A stretch of DNA of 64,000 nt, from the NCBI GenBank assembly GCA_027943335.1, contig BSBK01009273.1, positions 1,918,501-1,982,500 on the forward strand. Reading direction: 5' to 3'. Of this stretch, positions 46,708-59,037 are shown piece by piece. Each line of letters begins with the position of its first letter. Position 1 is the first letter of the stretch. The notes beneath the pieces are model-generated. The model saw only the letters and a program-made list of their open reading frames with translations. It was not told the DNA's origin and made no database searches. Source of the DNA: Chamaecyparis obtusa (lineage: Eukaryota > Streptophyta > Pinopsida > Cupressales > Cupressaceae). The translations under genes and the position numbers were made by a program.

Positions 46708-47794
46708 GAAGGTGCCCTCCCTTCATTTTTCCACAAGCAATTTTCGGTTTCAGCTCTGCAATCAAGAGCGAAAATCAGTCCCCTTTAGCACCGAATTTTT
46801 CTCTGATTTGGCATCCGAATTTGGTCTTTTGGCAATCGATTTTCAATGTGAAGGTGGCGAGTTTATTTAAGTAGCAGATCTGGGTGGATCTAAGGCAGTT
46901 TCGTGGCAAGCAATCAGAGTTCAAGGCAGATTGATAGCAGGCCTAGGTGATTCGAGGGCAATTTAGAGCATTGTGAGGGTGTAGGAAGCAGTTTGTAGGG
47001 CAGATTCAAGCCCTAAAATCTCTGTTGCAGCAAGTAAACAGATTTGAATGATGGCAGCCTTGTTTTGGAGGCAGGCCTGAGAGTTTAGAGGTATATTTAG
47101 AGCAGTTTGAGGGCAGATTTGTGGCCCTAGAATCCGTAATTTCATTGAGGAAGAGGCAGAGATTTATTTTGATGATTTGGAGGCCCCCTTTTATGCAATT
47201 TATCATCCCAAAATCGAGATTTTGAAGGCAGTTTTCAGTATTTCTTGAGCAAATCCGAAAATAGATACTTGGCATTGTAATTCTCAGATTTATGAAGAAG
47301 GATTGTTGATTGAGATTTCATCTCAGAATTTCAAGGTAGAAGGAGATTGTTACTTGGGCATTTCATTTCCAGATTTTAACAAGTTGGAGCTTGGCAAATT
47401 AGCGTTTCATTTCCAGATTTTCAATCAAGGTGGAGTTTGTTAAGTGAGGGCCTCATCTCATAATCTTGAAGAGGTATTTTGAGAGAAGTTTTGATCCAGA
47501 TTTGGGCCATATTATCAGAATTTTGTAGATAGAAAGATTGTTGGGTGGAGTTGTGATTTTGACAAGGCAAATACATCATGGTAGAATTCAGAATTTCATA
47601 GCCGGTGAGTGGCTTATATTTTTCCTTTCTTCTTAGTTGTTCATTCCATTGGAATTATTGCTAAGAGTTGAAGACTAGTTTCAACAGTAGAGTTAAAAGT
47701 TTGGTCATTAGGTTGATTACTCGATTGTCTTGATTAGCTTTTTTCCCCAAGTTCTTGCTTGCATTCCATCATTTCATCATCATTAGGAAGAAGT

Positions 47795-48007
47795 TTGGAG
47801 TGATAAGTGTAGCCCATCTCATAGATAACGGCGGGGAGTGATAAGTGGTAGTCCCACCCCTAGGAGGAAGATTGGAGTGATAAGTGTAATCCATCTCATA
47901 GGCAACGGCGGGGAGTGATAAGTGTAGTTTCCATCTCATTAAGAGGAAGTTTGGAGTGATAAGTGTAGTTTCACCATCATTATAGAAAAGGCGGGGAGTG
48001 ATAAGTG
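47795..48007. repeat. Minisatellite of L3, about 38-42-bp period
   Basis: GGAGTGATAAGTG occurs at about 47797, 47835, 47874, 47912, 47953 and 47995. Odd copies are preceded by GAAG(A/T)TT, even copies by GGCGG, so the higher-order unit is about 78 bp. Confidence 0.85.
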
Positions 48008-49201
48008 TTTAGGATGGTGGATGCCAATGCGAGCAAGCGACCCAAAAGAATTAATGCTGAAATATGAGACAAGGAAGTTATGATACCCAAAACCACCTTC
48101 TTCTCAAAACTGAAACGAGTCCGAGACACCAACATCAGTACCCTTGACATGATTCAATTAAGAGAGAGGTTGAGAGACAACTAGTCCCCTGTGGCAAAGA
48201 AGATCAATAAGTATGGATTTGTGCAAAGAAGTGTTCAGTCTACCCCAATAGTGGACATGATACGGCAGAATTGGTTACACCAAGTCATCAAGGCTCACAA
48301 AGTCAGATTGCAAATCAGAGTGCAACGACTTCATTGTACTTCTCAACCGGATCCCAGGCTCTGCTCAAGGTACACAGTTTGATCCTTGGATGTTTTATTT
48401 TATTGAAGGCATTAGAAATGGTAAAGGAAAGATTGATTGGATTAGGATCATTAGCATGAATTTAGAGTTGCAACGTAGATAGTACAAAATCAGAGGCAAG
48501 TCTACATGGGGTCCTACCTTTTCAATTCGAATGCAAGACTACTAGTGATGCTTTGTCAATCGAACCAATTCCAATTGGGGAGATGCACTACACCACTATG
48601 GTTGAGGCAAGAGCTTATGCCAAAGGGCAAGGTTGTGGCAATTCGAACAGTTAAAGAGCATCCAAGGGTTAAGCAAAGATGAGGGTATTAACTAGGAGGT
48701 AGTCGATGAACTTAATGATTATTTCAAATCAAGAAGATGGGTGGATTGTGGAACAATCAAGGAGACATAGCCGAGGCCGGTGCCCCCAAAACCCAAGAGT
48801 ATTGAAGTAGAAGGCGAGGTGCAAGCAAATCGAATTCAAGTAGACAAGGTTGGAAAGACCATGAAAGTTAAAGAAGGCAAGGGTAATGAAAGAGAGGAAA
48901 GCGAGGTGAAAGGTTTTGAGAGGTCAAGTTTGATTTCAAGGCGGTGGCCAAGAGCAAGGCTCTCAAATTGCAAGAAGGTTCACATCCAGGCAAGCCACCA
49001 AGGTCAAGGCAAGATTACCCCAAGTGCATGGAGACCTCACCCTTTTGAGGTCAGGACATCAAATACAAGCAAGTTCAAGTGGTGGTGAGAAAATTTCTAA
49101 GGACAAGCTCAAGCATCCAAGGCTTCACCTCATCTCAAGGATTAAATGAATTTATAAGATAAAGGTTGATGAGGTGGCAATTTCATGTGCATGCAATCAA
49201 A
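48008..49201 (+). other. L3 interior, no intact gene
   Basis: Purine-rich sequence with short broken frames on the plus strand (for example KKINKYGFVQRSVQSTPIVD near 48200, and a Lys/Glu-rich frame at 48780-49088). No family recognised. Parts align loosely with L1 at 3800-4130. Confidence 0.35.
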
Positions 49202-49206
49202 TCATG

Positions 49207-50436
49207 TGTAATGGACACCCCTGAATGCCCCAAAAAACTAAACCCACTTCTGAAAGGAATTATGTCAAACAGTTTGCATTCAACTTCTTATTTCTCCATT
49301 TAATGTTTTAAACCCCTTATAACACTGGAAATCAAACATTTATTTGTTTGTTGTGTTTTGTGCATGGAATAGGAATCATACAACATAAACAAGAAATAAA
49401 CTACAATAATATGCAAAGTGGACAATGAACTGCTGCCGATAAAATGTTATTTTCAGAATTAATAAAACCAAATACATGGCAGATTTATCAACTCACTAAT
49501 TACTCCAGCATTAATGAAATAATACTCCAGCCCATGCTTTCGAACTTGCTGCTACAGTGATGTGAATAGTACCACGTGAAGTGTCGTGTGAATAGTGCCG
49601 CGTGAATAGTGCCGCATGAATAGTGCCGCATGAACAGTGCCGCTACAGTACTTTGTCCTTCAAGCATTCCACTGCCTTCATAAAATCATTCCTTCAAAGC
49701 GGCATAAGCATTGGACAAGTAGTGAAGAAGATATGAGCAAAATACCAAATCTGCCTGTAGCTGGAAATGCAACTAAACTACCTGATAATGAAACTGATAA
49801 CAATGGATTCCAAAGGCCAAACCCCAAGGGAATGACGTCTAGAATGTCACAAGAGAGGATAAACGTCCTCAAATGCCAAGAATGGATCTGCAACTCACAC
49901 ACCAATTTCTTCTCATATTCAACCCTGTCTAATGAAGCCACAAACGCTTCCTTTTATTCTATTTCCAAGGGTCGGTTCAACTCTCATGGGCAATGTGGGA
50001 TAAAAGATGTGCAATATAAAACATATATTAAAATATCCCCTTATGTCTCCCTTGGGTACACATCCCCATAAAATAAATATTAAAGTAACACTTTAATACT
50101 TTACAATTAAATTAAATGTCACTTTAATAAAACTTCAGGCATTAAAATGTACTAGCAATCGTACTCCAAATAATGCAAGTGATAGCTCATCGGAAAGCTC
50201 TCACCGAAGAGCATCAAATCCAATCACCAAAACTGGCCTCCACTGTGTCCTATTGACTTACTAAAAATAGTAAGTATGCCTGAAACTGAGTAAATCAACT
50301 TCATTTTGGCCCAAACTAGAAATGACTAGGCCAAAACACTCCAGGATCCCCTTAAACCCTTCGTTAGCCCTTGGGACCATGCAGAACAAGGCTAACGCAC
50401 ACACGCTTGGTCAACTGCTAAAGTGGGGACATTACA
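49207..50436 (-). repeat. 3' LTR of chromovirus 3
   Basis: Plus-strand TGTAATGGACACC to GGGGACATTACA, 1230 bp. It contains about six 14-bp units (GTGAATAGTGCCGC) at 49561-49645 and an inverted-repeat block TTACTAAAAATAGTAAGT near 50265. No element gene inside. Confidence 0.95.
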
Positions 50437-50438
50437 GT

Positions 50439-50450
50439 CCCCCCCCCCTT
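50439..50450 (-). promoter_or_regulatory. Polypurine tract of chromovirus 3
   Basis: On the element strand AAGGGGGGGGGG precedes AC and the LTR start TGTAATGTCC; it primes plus-strand synthesis. Confidence 0.75.
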
Positions 50451-50487
50451 GAAATTGCTTGTCCTCAAGCAATCTCAGTCCAGCCTG

Positions 50488-53400
50488 CTAAATAACCTGC
50501 TCACTCTCCCATGTAGAATCCTCCTCCGGCAGGTCTCTCCATCTGACCAAATACTCCTTCACTACCCTGTTTCTAAGCTTCCTCTCTCTGGTGTCCAAAA
50601 TAGCCTCGGGTACTAACACAAGTTTCCCCTCCTCATCCAAAGGGGGTAAATCTGCAGAAGGCACTACACTCTGACCAATGGCTTTCTTAAGCCTAGACAC
50701 GTGAAACACATTGTGCACCCGACTGCCCTCTGGAAGCTCAAGCTCATAGGCCACTTCGCCCACTTTGCGTATTACCCTGTAGGGACCATAAAATCTAGGT
50801 TTCAACTTTTCAGCTCCGCTCTTCTTGAGCGATGACTGTCTATATGGTTGTAGCCTCAAGTAAACCATATCCCCTACCTCGAAACTGCGCTCTATTCGGT
50901 GCTGATCAGCGTACAATTTCTGTTGATTCTGGGCCTGTTGTATATTCTCCTTGAGCACTTTCAGGATGTCCTGACTATCCTGCAATAAGTTTTTGGCTTT
51001 GGGCACTCTGCTGTCCCCCAAAACTAAATGCATGAAGCTAGGTGCTTCATAACCATAGAGTGTCATGAAAGGAGTCATCCTGATGGACATATGATAAGTG
51101 GTGTTATAACAATACTCTCCCATATGCAACCATCTGATCCAAGCCTTTTGTTGTGCAGTTACATAGTTCCTCAAATATCCCTCCACCCATTTATTCACAA
51201 TCTCTGTTTGCCCATCTGTCTGTGGATGATAACTAGTGCTAGGTGTAAGATCTGTACCACACAACCTAAACAACTCTTGCCAAAAAACACTCATAAACTT
51301 ACTATCCCGGTCACTAACAATGAATCTGGGCAGCCCATGTAACCTGAATATTTCTCTAAAGAAAAGATCTGCCACCTGTGCTGCTGTGTAAGTGGACGGA
51401 ATAGCAAAGAAGTGAGCGAACTTCGTCAAGCGGTCCACCACCACATAGATGTAATCCCTTCCCTGCACTCCTGGTAAACCAGTGATGAAGTCCATCGAAA
51501 TACTTTCCCATTTCCTATCAGGAATGGGCAAGGGCTGTAATAACCCTGCAGGAAATGTGTGCTCTCCCTTATTCTGTTGACAAACTGCACACTCCCTGAC
51601 ATACCTTTGAACATCATCCTTGAGCCCTCTCCATGAGAACCGCTCTCGGATCTGCTTGTAGGTCTTGAAGACCCCTGGATGCCTAGCTATGGGTGCATCA
51701 TGAAATGCCTTCGGTATCGCCTCTCTCAAGTGTGACGACGGAATCAAATAAACCCTGTCCTGAACTCTGATCAATCCATCTATCACCTCATAGCGATCAT
51801 CCCGTATGGTACCTGAAATCAATCCAAAAGCCCAAGCATCTCCGACATACTCTGCTATAATCCGATCTCTCCAATCTCCTGAAATCTCTGCCAGAGCACA
51901 TAAGTGAGGTCTCCGAGATAAGGCATCAGCCACCACGTTTTTCTTACCTTTGACAAACTCTATGATAAAGTCATAAGCCTGCAATTTAGTAACCCATTTC
52001 TGTTGCCGGTCATTAAGATCACGCTGGCTCATGAAATATTTAATACTGTTGTGATCAGTCTTGATCACAAAACGCCCACCTACCAAATATGATCGGAATT
52101 TGGCCAATGCATGCATTATGGCCAACATCTCTCGGTCATAGATAGAATAACTCTTCTCAACTCCCCGGAGCTTCCTACTCTCGAATGCAATGGGATGCTT
52201 CTCCTGCATCAATATTGCTCCAATCCCATCACCCGATGCATCACAATGAAGCTCAAAAGGCGTCGTGAAATCCGGTAGAGCTAGAACTGGACATGAAGAC
52301 ATTACCTGCTTGAAATGCTCAAAACACCTCTGTGCTGCCCCTGTCCACACGAAGGCCCCTTTCCTGGTAAGATCTGTCAAGGGTGCAGCAGTCTGTGAGA
52401 ATCCCTTAACAAACCTCCTATAAAAACCACATAAACCAAAGAACCCCTTAAGCTGTGTAAGGTTGGTGGGAGTAGGCCAATCTACAATAGCTCTAATCTT
52501 TTCGGGATCAACCCGAACACCATCTGCACTAATGATATGCCCAAGGTAAAGGAGCTCGGTCATGCCAAACTCGCATTTAGATTCCTTGGCATACAATGAC
52601 TCTCTCTCCAGAATAGATAACACCTCCTCCAAATGATGTAAGTGCTCCTCCCAGGTCTTACTGAAGACCAAGATGTCATCAAAGAAGATCAAGACAAACC
52701 TCCTCAACTGCTTCCTGAATACCTGGTTCATACAACTTTGAAATGTAGCGGGTGCGTTGGTTAGTCCAAATGGCATAACCATAAACTCAAAGTGGCCATA
52801 GTGACATCGGAAGACTGTTTTCTCAATGTCCTCTGCTCTCATCTTGATTTGATGGTATCCGGACCGCGAATCAATTTTGGTGAAGAAGCATGCCCCATGC
52901 AACTCATCAATCAGCTCATCAATCCTAGGAATGGGATACCTGTTTTTAATTGTTTTCTTATTCAGTGCCCTATAATCGATGCACATGCGCATCGTCCCAT
53001 CCTTCTTCTTTACCAAAACTACTGCTGAAGCAAAGGGGCTCTTACTAGGCCTGATATGCCCCATCTCCAACAAATCCTTAATCGCCTTCTCTATCTCATC
53101 CTTGTGTTTCTTAGGATGACGATATGGAGTAATCATAACTGGTTTGGCTCCCTCCTCGAGCTCGATAACATGCTCTATCCCTCTGTCAGGAGGAACCCCA
53201 TGAGGAATATCGCCAAATACTTTAGTGTGTCTATCAAGTATCTTCTGGATATCTGGTGGATGACTCTTTTCCTGTGGCTCTGGTGAAGCTGGCATAATGT
53301 AGCACTCTGTCGCCCACTCTATGTCATCATGACGAAAAAGTCTCTGCATTCTCCTCAAGGACACTAGTCTGCAACCTCCATCCGAAAGTCCTCTAAGTAC

Positions 53401-55047
53401 CACAGTTCTGCCCTCATGCAGGAATCTCATCTCCAATTTCGCTAGGTTGAGTGTGAACTCAACTAGCGAAGCCATCCATGTCATGTCGAGGATGACATCA
53501 TAATCTCCCATGTCCACAACATAGAACTCATCCTCCAACTCATAGCCATCTCCAAACCTAATGTGAAGATTAGATATCTTCCGAGTGCACAATAATTTGT
53601 CACCGTTAGCCACCATGACTCTAAACCCATCATGCTCCTCGGTCTGTAACACTCTCCTAGCTACCAACTGTGCATCTATGAAGTTATGTGTAGCCCCAAT
53701 GTCAATGAGAGATATCACTTTCTGCCCCTGGATAGTACCCCTGACCTTAAATGTGATTGCCCTTTGGGCCCCTGTCAAGCGTGCCAACGATCGATCATCC
53801 TTAGGAATGCTGCTCTCCTCTATAGTGCTACCTTCATCTGAATCGGAGTGCTGATCCTCCCTCTCTGACTCTGACTCTTCTGCTGAAAAATACTCCATTT
53901 GAGTTGCCTTAGCCTTGAGAGGGCATTTATGAGATAAGTCCCAAGGCTCTCTACAGTGGAAGCACAGCTTCTTCTTTCGAAGTTCATTCATGGTTTCATT
54001 GTCTAGTCCTTTTGATCCTTCTTTGGGTTTGTTATACTCTTTCTGAAATGGTTTTTTGTCTTTGTCCTTGCGGTAGGAAGAATCTGTTGAATGGTATTTT
54101 CCTTTGTATACCGAAGGGGCTAAATCTCGTGCCTTTTTAGTTGCTTCAGCTAAGGTGAGTGGATCATGTCCCTTCACCCAACCTCGTAATGGATCAGCAA
54201 GCCCATCACAAAATAACACCACCAATCTCCTAGGAGAGATATCAGTAAGTACAGACAAGCGCTGAAACTCGGCGATGTAAGCATCCACAGAACCTGACTG
54301 TTTTAACTGTGCTAGCTCCTTCAAATGTAACTCGGGATCCCTAGTGTCAAATCTCTCAATCAATCTGTCGGTGAATTCCTCATAGGATGTAATCTGATTA
54401 TGCCCCAGAGTCACCATGCCATGATGCCACCATTCATGTGCAACGCCGTCCAAGTGCATAGCCGCATACTTGATAGCCTCCTCCTCAGGCATAGGATTTA
54501 GCTGCAAGTATGTATCTACCTTCTGCACCCAAGCTCGTGCAGTCATCTTCCCTGAAGCATCATAATAAGGTAAAGAAAGTTTTCCAACTTTCTTTCTCAG
54601 CTCAAAGTTTTGATTCCTCCCTCCTGCTCTAGGCATGTGTCTCATCCTCAAGTCCATATAATCTCTGAGGGAAATATCCGCCTGAAACTCCGGTCCACTA
54701 GCCTCCCAGTCCCTCCTGAACTGATCCTGTAACTCGGTAATCTGCGGTTCGTTTACTGGTTGAACCGGATCTCTGGGTGGGAAGGTGGGTAGAAGAGGTC
54801 TCGAGCTCGCTGTCCGAGCTGGGCGTGCAACGTGTCTAAAGTTATCAGCCTCATTCCCAATGTTGTCGTGTCCATTATTACCATTAATGTTATTCTCAGG
54901 ACCATTGTTACCTTGGCCTCCATTATTATCATTGTCGCCATTGTTATTGTTTCTGTTGTTGGCATCACCTGGATTAATATTGACACCCATCTGTCTAGCC
55001 ATGAGCTGCAACATCATGTCCATTCGCCTATTCTGCTCCTGCTGCAT
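50488..55047 (-). CDS. Chromovirus 3 gag-pol polyprotein
   Basis: A single 1519-codon frame, full length for a chromovirus. Domain order by residue: gag capsid (about 160-230; [24 protein letters not shown]); zinc knuckle [14 protein letters not shown] (about 359-372); protease (about 445; [11 protein letters not shown], Ile where Ser/Thr is usual in D-S/T-G); RT ([17 protein letters not shown]; catalytic FFDDIL at about 787); RNase H ([11 protein letters not shown] at about 937, [22 protein letters not shown]); integrase (HHCC finger; SMDFITG about 1188, SDRDSKF about 1245, DGQTEIVN about 1281); chromodomain (about 1483-1519; [17 protein letters not shown]). In the same frame upstream, Gag-like sequence reaches to beyond 55173 but is cut by TAG (55078-55080) and TAA (55171-55173), so the ATG at 55047 may not be the original start. 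Only the altered protease triplet and these stops argue against activity. Confidence 0.9.
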   Translation of the reverse strand: MQQEQNRRMDMMLQLMARQMGVNINPGDANNRNNNNGDNDNNGGQGNNGPENNINGNNGHDNIGNEADNFRHVARPARTASSRPLLPTFPPRDPVQPVNEPQITELQDQFRRDWEASGPEFQADISLRDYMDLRMRHMPRAGGRNQNFELRKKVGKLSLPYYDASGKMTARAWVQKVDTYLQLNPMPEEEAIKYAAMHLDGVAHEWWHHGMVTLGHNQITSYEEFTDRLIERFDTRDPELHLKELAQLKQSGSVDAYIAEFQRLSVLTDISPRRLVVLFCDGLADPLRGWVKGHDPLTLAEATKKARDLAPSVYKGKYHSTDSSYRKDKDKKPFQKEYNKPKEGSKGLDNETMNELRKKKLCFHCREPWDLSHKCPLKAKATQMEYFSAEESESEREDQHSDSDEGSTIEESSIPKDDRSLARLTGAQRAITFKVRGTIQGQKVISLIDIGATHNFIDAQLVARRVLQTEEHDGFRVMVANGDKLLCTRKISNLHIRFGDGYELEDEFYVVDMGDYDVILDMTWMASLVEFTLNLAKLEMRFLHEGRTVVLRGLSDGGCRLVSLRRMQRLFRHDDIEWATECYIMPASPEPQEKSHPPDIQKILDRHTKVFGDIPHGVPPDRGIEHVIELEEGAKPVMITPYRHPKKHKDEIEKAIKDLLEMGHIRPSKSPFASAVVLVKKKDGTMRMCIDYRALNKKTIKNRYPIPRIDELIDELHGACFFTKIDSRSGYHQIKMRAEDIEKTVFRCHYGHFEFMVMPFGLTNAPATFQSCMNQVFRKQLRRFVLIFFDDILVFSKTWEEHLHHLEEVLSILERESLYAKESKCEFGMTELLYLGHIISADGVRVDPEKIRAIVDWPTPTNLTQLKGFFGLCGFYRRFVKGFSQTAAPLTDLTRKGAFVWTGAAQRCFEHFKQVMSSCPVLALPDFTTPFELHCDASGDGIGAILMQEKHPIAFESRKLRGVEKSYSIYDREMLAIMHALAKFRSYLVGGRFVIKTDHNSIKYFMSQRDLNDRQQKWVTKLQAYDFIIEFVKGKKNVVADALSRRPHLCALAEISGDWRDRIIAEYVGDAWAFGLISGTIRDDRYEVIDGLIRVQDRVYLIPSSHLREAIPKAFHDAPIARHPGVFKTYKQIRERFSWRGLKDDVQRYVRECAVCQQNKGEHTFPAGLLQPLPIPDRKWESISMDFITGLPGVQGRDYIYVVVDRLTKFAHFFAIPSTYTAAQVADLFFREIFRLHGLPRFIVSDRDSKFMSVFWQELFRLCGTDLTPSTSYHPQTDGQTEIVNKWVEGYLRNYVTAQQKAWIRWLHMGEYCYNTTYHMSIRMTPFMTLYGYEAPSFMHLVLGDSRVPKAKNLLQDSQDILKVLKENIQQAQNQQKLYADQHRIERSFEVGDMVYLRLQPYRQSSLKKSGAEKLKPRFYGPYRVIRKVGEVAYELELPEGSRVHNVFHVSRLKKAIGQSVVPSADLPPLDEEGKLVLVPEAILDTRERKLRNRVVKEYLVRWRDLPEEDSTWESEQVI

Positions 55048-55280
55048 ACGCTGCCCCTGCTCTAATGTATCCAGTAACTATCTGAACATTACATCCCCCT
55101 GATCTGGACCAGTGTTCCTGCCTCCGCCTAATCCTGTATTCATGTCATCTCGGTCACACATATTGCTGTCTTAATCAAAGAATATCTCCTCTGTGTCTGT
55201 ATGACTGGATTCTATTTCCACCTGCACGGATGAACTAGATTGTTCGCTCTGCAAGTCTAAAATCCTGTTTTGTCTTGCTC
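55048..55280 (-). pseudogene. Original N-terminal part of gag, chromovirus 3
   Basis: It continues the gag frame upstream of the long ORF: LDLQSEQSSSSVQVEIESSH, TEEIFFD, TAA, DSNMCDRDDMNTGLGGG, then [16 protein letters not shown] directly into MQQEQ. Both stops could come from Gln codons (CAA, CAG) by one C-to-T change. Whether the ancestral start lay at MCDRDDMN or higher is not clear. Confidence 0.55.
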
Positions 55281-55455
55281 TAGTATTGCGAAAATTATAA
55301 GGCCCCTGTCACATGCTCAAACATAAATGCTTAGCCTGTTTTTTGTTTTTTTTTTAATTCTGATTTTAGTGTTTTGACATTTCGTCAAACACTTTTCCCT
55401 CTATCCGGCTGTTCCAAATTCCCTATAAGACCTCCACAGGATGGCAGGACTTATA

Positions 55456-55467
55456 GCTCTGATACCA
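55456..55467 (-). promoter_or_regulatory. Primer-binding site of chromovirus 3
   Basis: On the element strand TGGTATCAGAGC, one base after the LTR end. Initiator methionine tRNA type. Confidence 0.9.
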
Positions 55468-55468
55468 C

Positions 55469-56700
55469 TGTAATGGACACCCCTGAATGCCCCAAAAAAC
55501 TAAACCCACTGCTGAAAGGAATTATGTCAAACAGTTTGCTTTCAACTTCTTATTTCTCCATTTAATGTTTTAAACCCCTTATAACACTGGAAATCAAACA
55601 TTTATTTGTTTGTTGTGTTTTGTGCATGGAATAGGAATCATACAACATAAACAAGAAATAAACTACAATAATATGCAAAGTGGACAATGAACTGCTGCCG
55701 ATAAAATGTTATTTTCAGAATTAATAAAACCAAATACATGGCAGATTTATCAACTCACTAATTACTCCAGCATTAATGAAATAATACTCCAGCCCATGCT
55801 TTCGAACTTGCTGCTACAGTGACGTGAATAGTACCACGTGAATAGTGCCGCGTGAATAGTACCGCATGAATAGTGCCACGTGAATAGTGCCGCATGAACA
55901 GTGCCGTTACAGTACTTTGTCCTTCAATCATTCCACTACCTTCATAAAATCATTCCTTCAAAGCGGCATAAGCATTGGACAAGTAGTGAAGAAGATATGA
56001 GCAAAATACCAAATCTGCCTGTAGCTGGAAATGCAACTAAACTACCTGATAATGAAACTGATAACAATGGATTCCAAAGGCCAAACCCCAAGGGAATGAC
56101 GTCTAGAATGTCACAAGAGAGGATAAACGTCCTCAAATGCCAAGAATGGATCTGCAACTCACACACCAATTTCTTCTCATATTCAACCCTGTCTAATGAA
56201 GCCACAAACGCTTCCTTTTATTCTATTTCCAAGGGTCGGTTCAACTCTCATGGGCAATGTGGGATAAAAGATGTGCAATATAAAACATATATCAAAATAT
56301 CCCCTTATGTCTCCCTTGGGTACACATCCCCATAAAATAAATATTAAAGTAACACTTTAATACTTTACAATTAAATTAAATGTTACTTTAATAAAACTTC
56401 AGGCATTAAAATGTACTAGCAATCGAACTCCGAATAATGCAAGTGATAGCTCATCGGAAAGCTCTCACCGAAAAGTATCAAATCCAATCACCAAAACTGG
56501 CCTCCACTATGTCCTGTTGACTTACTAAAAATAGTAAGTATGCCTGAAACTGAGTAAATCAACTTCATTTTGGCCCAAACTGGAAATGACTAGGCCAAAA
56601 CACTCCAGGATCCCCTTAAACCCTTCGTTAGCCCTCGGGACTATGGAGAACAAGGCTAATGCACACACGCTTGGTCAACTGCTAAAGTGGGGACATTACA
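55469..56700 (-). repeat. 5' LTR of chromovirus 3
   Basis: 1232 bp, same ends as the partner LTR. The 14-bp GTGAATAGTGCCGC array is at 55823-55905 with slightly different unit order. The TSD TCATG follows at 56701. Confidence 0.95.
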
Positions 56701-56884
56701 TCATGCCAAGTGTCCTATGTTCTCATTGGTTGACAAATTATTGTAATTTTCTCATTGGCCCACAAAGTTGGTGCCTTTTTGTAGTTGGTTGAAAGATGGC
56801 AACCCTAATTAGGGTTTGTAGGGTTTAATCTTGGCCCTTGATTTTGCCTCTTAATCTTGGCCACTCATTGTAATTTTGAGCCTC

Positions 56885-56891
56885 TATATAA
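56885..56891 (+). promoter_or_regulatory. Downstream TATA box of L3
   Basis: TATATAA in GCCTCTATATAAGGCC followed by CATTTGTAAAGGAGAG, as in L2 (43151) and L1 (4427). Confidence 0.55.
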
Positions 56892-57687
56892 GGCCATTTG
56901 CTTTCATTTGTAAAGGAGAGTTATGTTGGAGAAATTGTTGCCAAAATACTATCAAAATTGTTCTCTATTCATTGTTGTGCCTGGCATGGTGGATATACAT
57001 GATCATTTTGGTGTATTTGCATGGTTCTTCTCATCTCTCAAATTAAAGTAGGATTTCATTTCATGTTGTTAGAATAGAGGTAGATGGTTAGTTGCAATGG
57101 TGATATTGGTGAATGTTTGATGAGGATCTATATACTAGGCCACTAGCATCCTAGCGGCTTGTTAGGAAGCCTTGTGTGGTAATCTAGTCCAATTGCTCCC
57201 AAGTTCTACTTGCATTTCATCTTTCCGCTTGTACTTCAAGTTGGGTTGGAAGATAGGTGTTAGTGTGAAAATCCTAAGAGTATCCCTTAGAATCATTGCA
57301 CCGATGGAAGTAGCGCCTCTGGCAAGCTTTCATTAGGTTGATCCCCGTCCATTTGCCAATCTTTCCATTCAATAGGAGTAGAAGTAAAGAAAGCAGTAAC
57401 TTAGTAGTTGAGTTTTGAAGAGCAAAGTTGGAAGTGATATAAATAGGAAATCATTTGAGAATGTTTGAAAAGAAAAGTACCACCAATATTATCTTTGAAT
57501 GAACAACGTAAGCCCGCCGAAGTGATTACCAGCAAATCACATTTATATAACTGAGTTAGTATCCACAGGTGTAAGGAACTTTGGAGTATCCTCGTATTAC
57601 TTTTCAAGAGAGGGTTGAGTGTTTGGTACGCTGTATCAAGTATTCAATTGCTATATGTTATGTAGTGGTACAAAACTCACATCAACA

Positions 57688-58709
57688 AATATGAGGCGTC
57701 ACAGCCTTCTAAGACTCCACGCGTCCAGCTGGAAGTTGACGCAACACATAGTATGATACACCTTTGCAATTAATCAATTCTCTTCCCCTCTATAAAAAAT
57801 GCAGCAATGTCTAATTCAATGTATCTTGTAATTAAAATAACTTTTACAGCCCAATACTTCCGAATTGTCAACAATGGAGATACAGCAGCCTCCAATTTTG
57901 AAATTCCAACTTCCCAGTATAAAGAATTAATCAAACCCTATGTAAATTAAATCATTTTCCTGCAAATGAAAGACTTCACACAATTCCAGTATACATCAGC
58001 ACCGAATTATGATTCTAGTATTACAGCTACAAAATTCACCATCAACATGTAATGGCTCAAATTGTCAGAAGAGGAATCAGTCCTCAAAACCCTAGCCATT
58101 TCTCACAGCCGAGAGACTTCATAAATTTTATTAAATCAACAATTGAATAATGAAAGTGCTTTTTTGGGTAGAATATATAGCTTTTTCGGAAAAAGCACAA
58201 TTTCACTTTTTTCATTAAAAAGGCTTTTAAATGACCTCTTCACTTTATAACATTAAAGTTATAAAATAATTTAATTTAATAACGATAACTTTAAAAACCA
58301 AAAGTCTCTGAATCCTGCCAACTGAAACAAACTTATTTCTAACACCAGAGCCTCAAACGCAAACTACCCTGCCGGAAATAACCCACTGCCAAAAATAGCC
58401 AACTGCTAAAAATAGACTTACTAAAAATAGTAAGTCTCACAAACTGGAGATTATTTGAAACTCGATCCTGAGATATCTGACACTCTGAGAAGACACCCTA
58501 CTAATCCTGGCCATACCCAAAATACCACTTACTAAAAATAGTAAGTTGACCAAAATGATCCGAACAAAGAGCAGACCTGATAATCTGAACCTCCAGAATG
58601 GAATCCCAACGCTGGCTCCACCATCTGACCCCCTCTGATCGCCTGATTAGCCTATGAGGGTCGCCAAACCAAGCTAATCCCAAGAGTCTAAAAATGGGGG
58701 GACATTACA
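57688..58709 (-). repeat. D-family LTR remnant (D2) in pol of element E
   Basis: It ends GGGGGGACATTACA at 58709, followed by the probable TSD TAGCT (58710-58714). It matches D1 (23985-27505). It contains two TTACTAAAAATAGTAAGT inverted-repeat blocks (about 58420 and 58532). Its other end is missing because L3 abuts at 57687. It interrupts the RT reading frame of element E right after HRIPLVEGA. Confidence 0.65.
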
Positions 58710-59037
58710 TAGCTCCTTCCACCAGCGGAATCCGATGAACACATAGTTCGGGTGGTACTCCCTTTAAGTCTTTGCAAGTCCAAGAGAATACATCTTTGTA
58801 TTCTGTGAAGATCTTGAATGCAGTTGTTTTCAGCACGGGGTCCCAATCATCCCCCACAAAAATGTTTTTTGGGTTCGTCTCGTCTCCCAAGTTCATGGTC
58901 TTCACTGATGGTTCTTCATACTTAATGGGTTTCTCCTTGTCGAATTGGTGTGTCGGGGTTTCCTGAATTTGAAGCTCCCCCTCTTTGTATTCCCCGTACT
59001 ATGGCGGGAAAGTAAGCTCTTCTTCTTCGTCCTCTAT
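58710..59037 (-). pseudogene. Protease-RT linker and RT start of element E
   Basis: Same frame as the protease: IQETPTHQFDKEKPIKYEEP, FVGDDWDPVLKTTAFKIFTE, YKDVFSWTCKDLKGVPPELC, VHRIPLVEGA. YKDVFxWxxKDLKGxP is the conserved start of RT in Tat/Athila elements. A TAG stop lies near 58997-58999. The frame ends where the D2 LTR begins; all later RT motifs are absent from the window. Confidence 0.8.

Larger units (their letters stand above)
49207..56700 (-). mobile_element. Ty3 chromovirus 3, nearly intact, TSD TCATG
   Basis: 7,494 bp with LTRs of 1230 and 1232 bp, TSD TCATG at 49202-49206 and 56701-56705, initiator-Met PBS, a C-tract/G-tract polypurine primer and one long gag-pol frame. The LTRs differ at only about 20-25 sites plus changes in a 14-bp repeat (about 2%), making it the youngest large insertion here. 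It lies in L3: the flanks rejoin as AATCATGCCAAGTGTC, matching GCATGCCAAGTGTC in L2. Confidence 0.95.
45957..57687 (+). mobile_element. Long-LTR family copy L3, hosting chromovirus 3
   Basis: It shares with L2, in order: fragments rich in CGATTTT, the GTCGGCCCT pair and TATA box (46701), a leader rich in CAGATTT, a minisatellite (47795-48007), the ATTGGCCCACAAAG block, the second TATA box (56885), and the tail to CACATCAACA at 57687. Without chromovirus 3 and its TSD it is about 4.2 kb. No duplicated target could be matched: AATAT follows the right end, but the left edge runs straight into integrase. The left end is therefore probably lost with the deletion that removed pol of element E. Confidence 0.75.

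Noticed and set aside
49637..50071. A 144-codon frame on the plus strand, found almost unchanged again at 55901-56335
   Set aside because: It lies inside the two LTRs of chromovirus 3, antisense to the element. The near-identity is explained by recent LTR duplication, not by selection on a protein.
57688..57692. AATAT after L3 as its target duplication
   Set aside because: No AATAT precedes the left edge of L3 at 45957, where integrase sequence abuts, so the pair cannot be confirmed.
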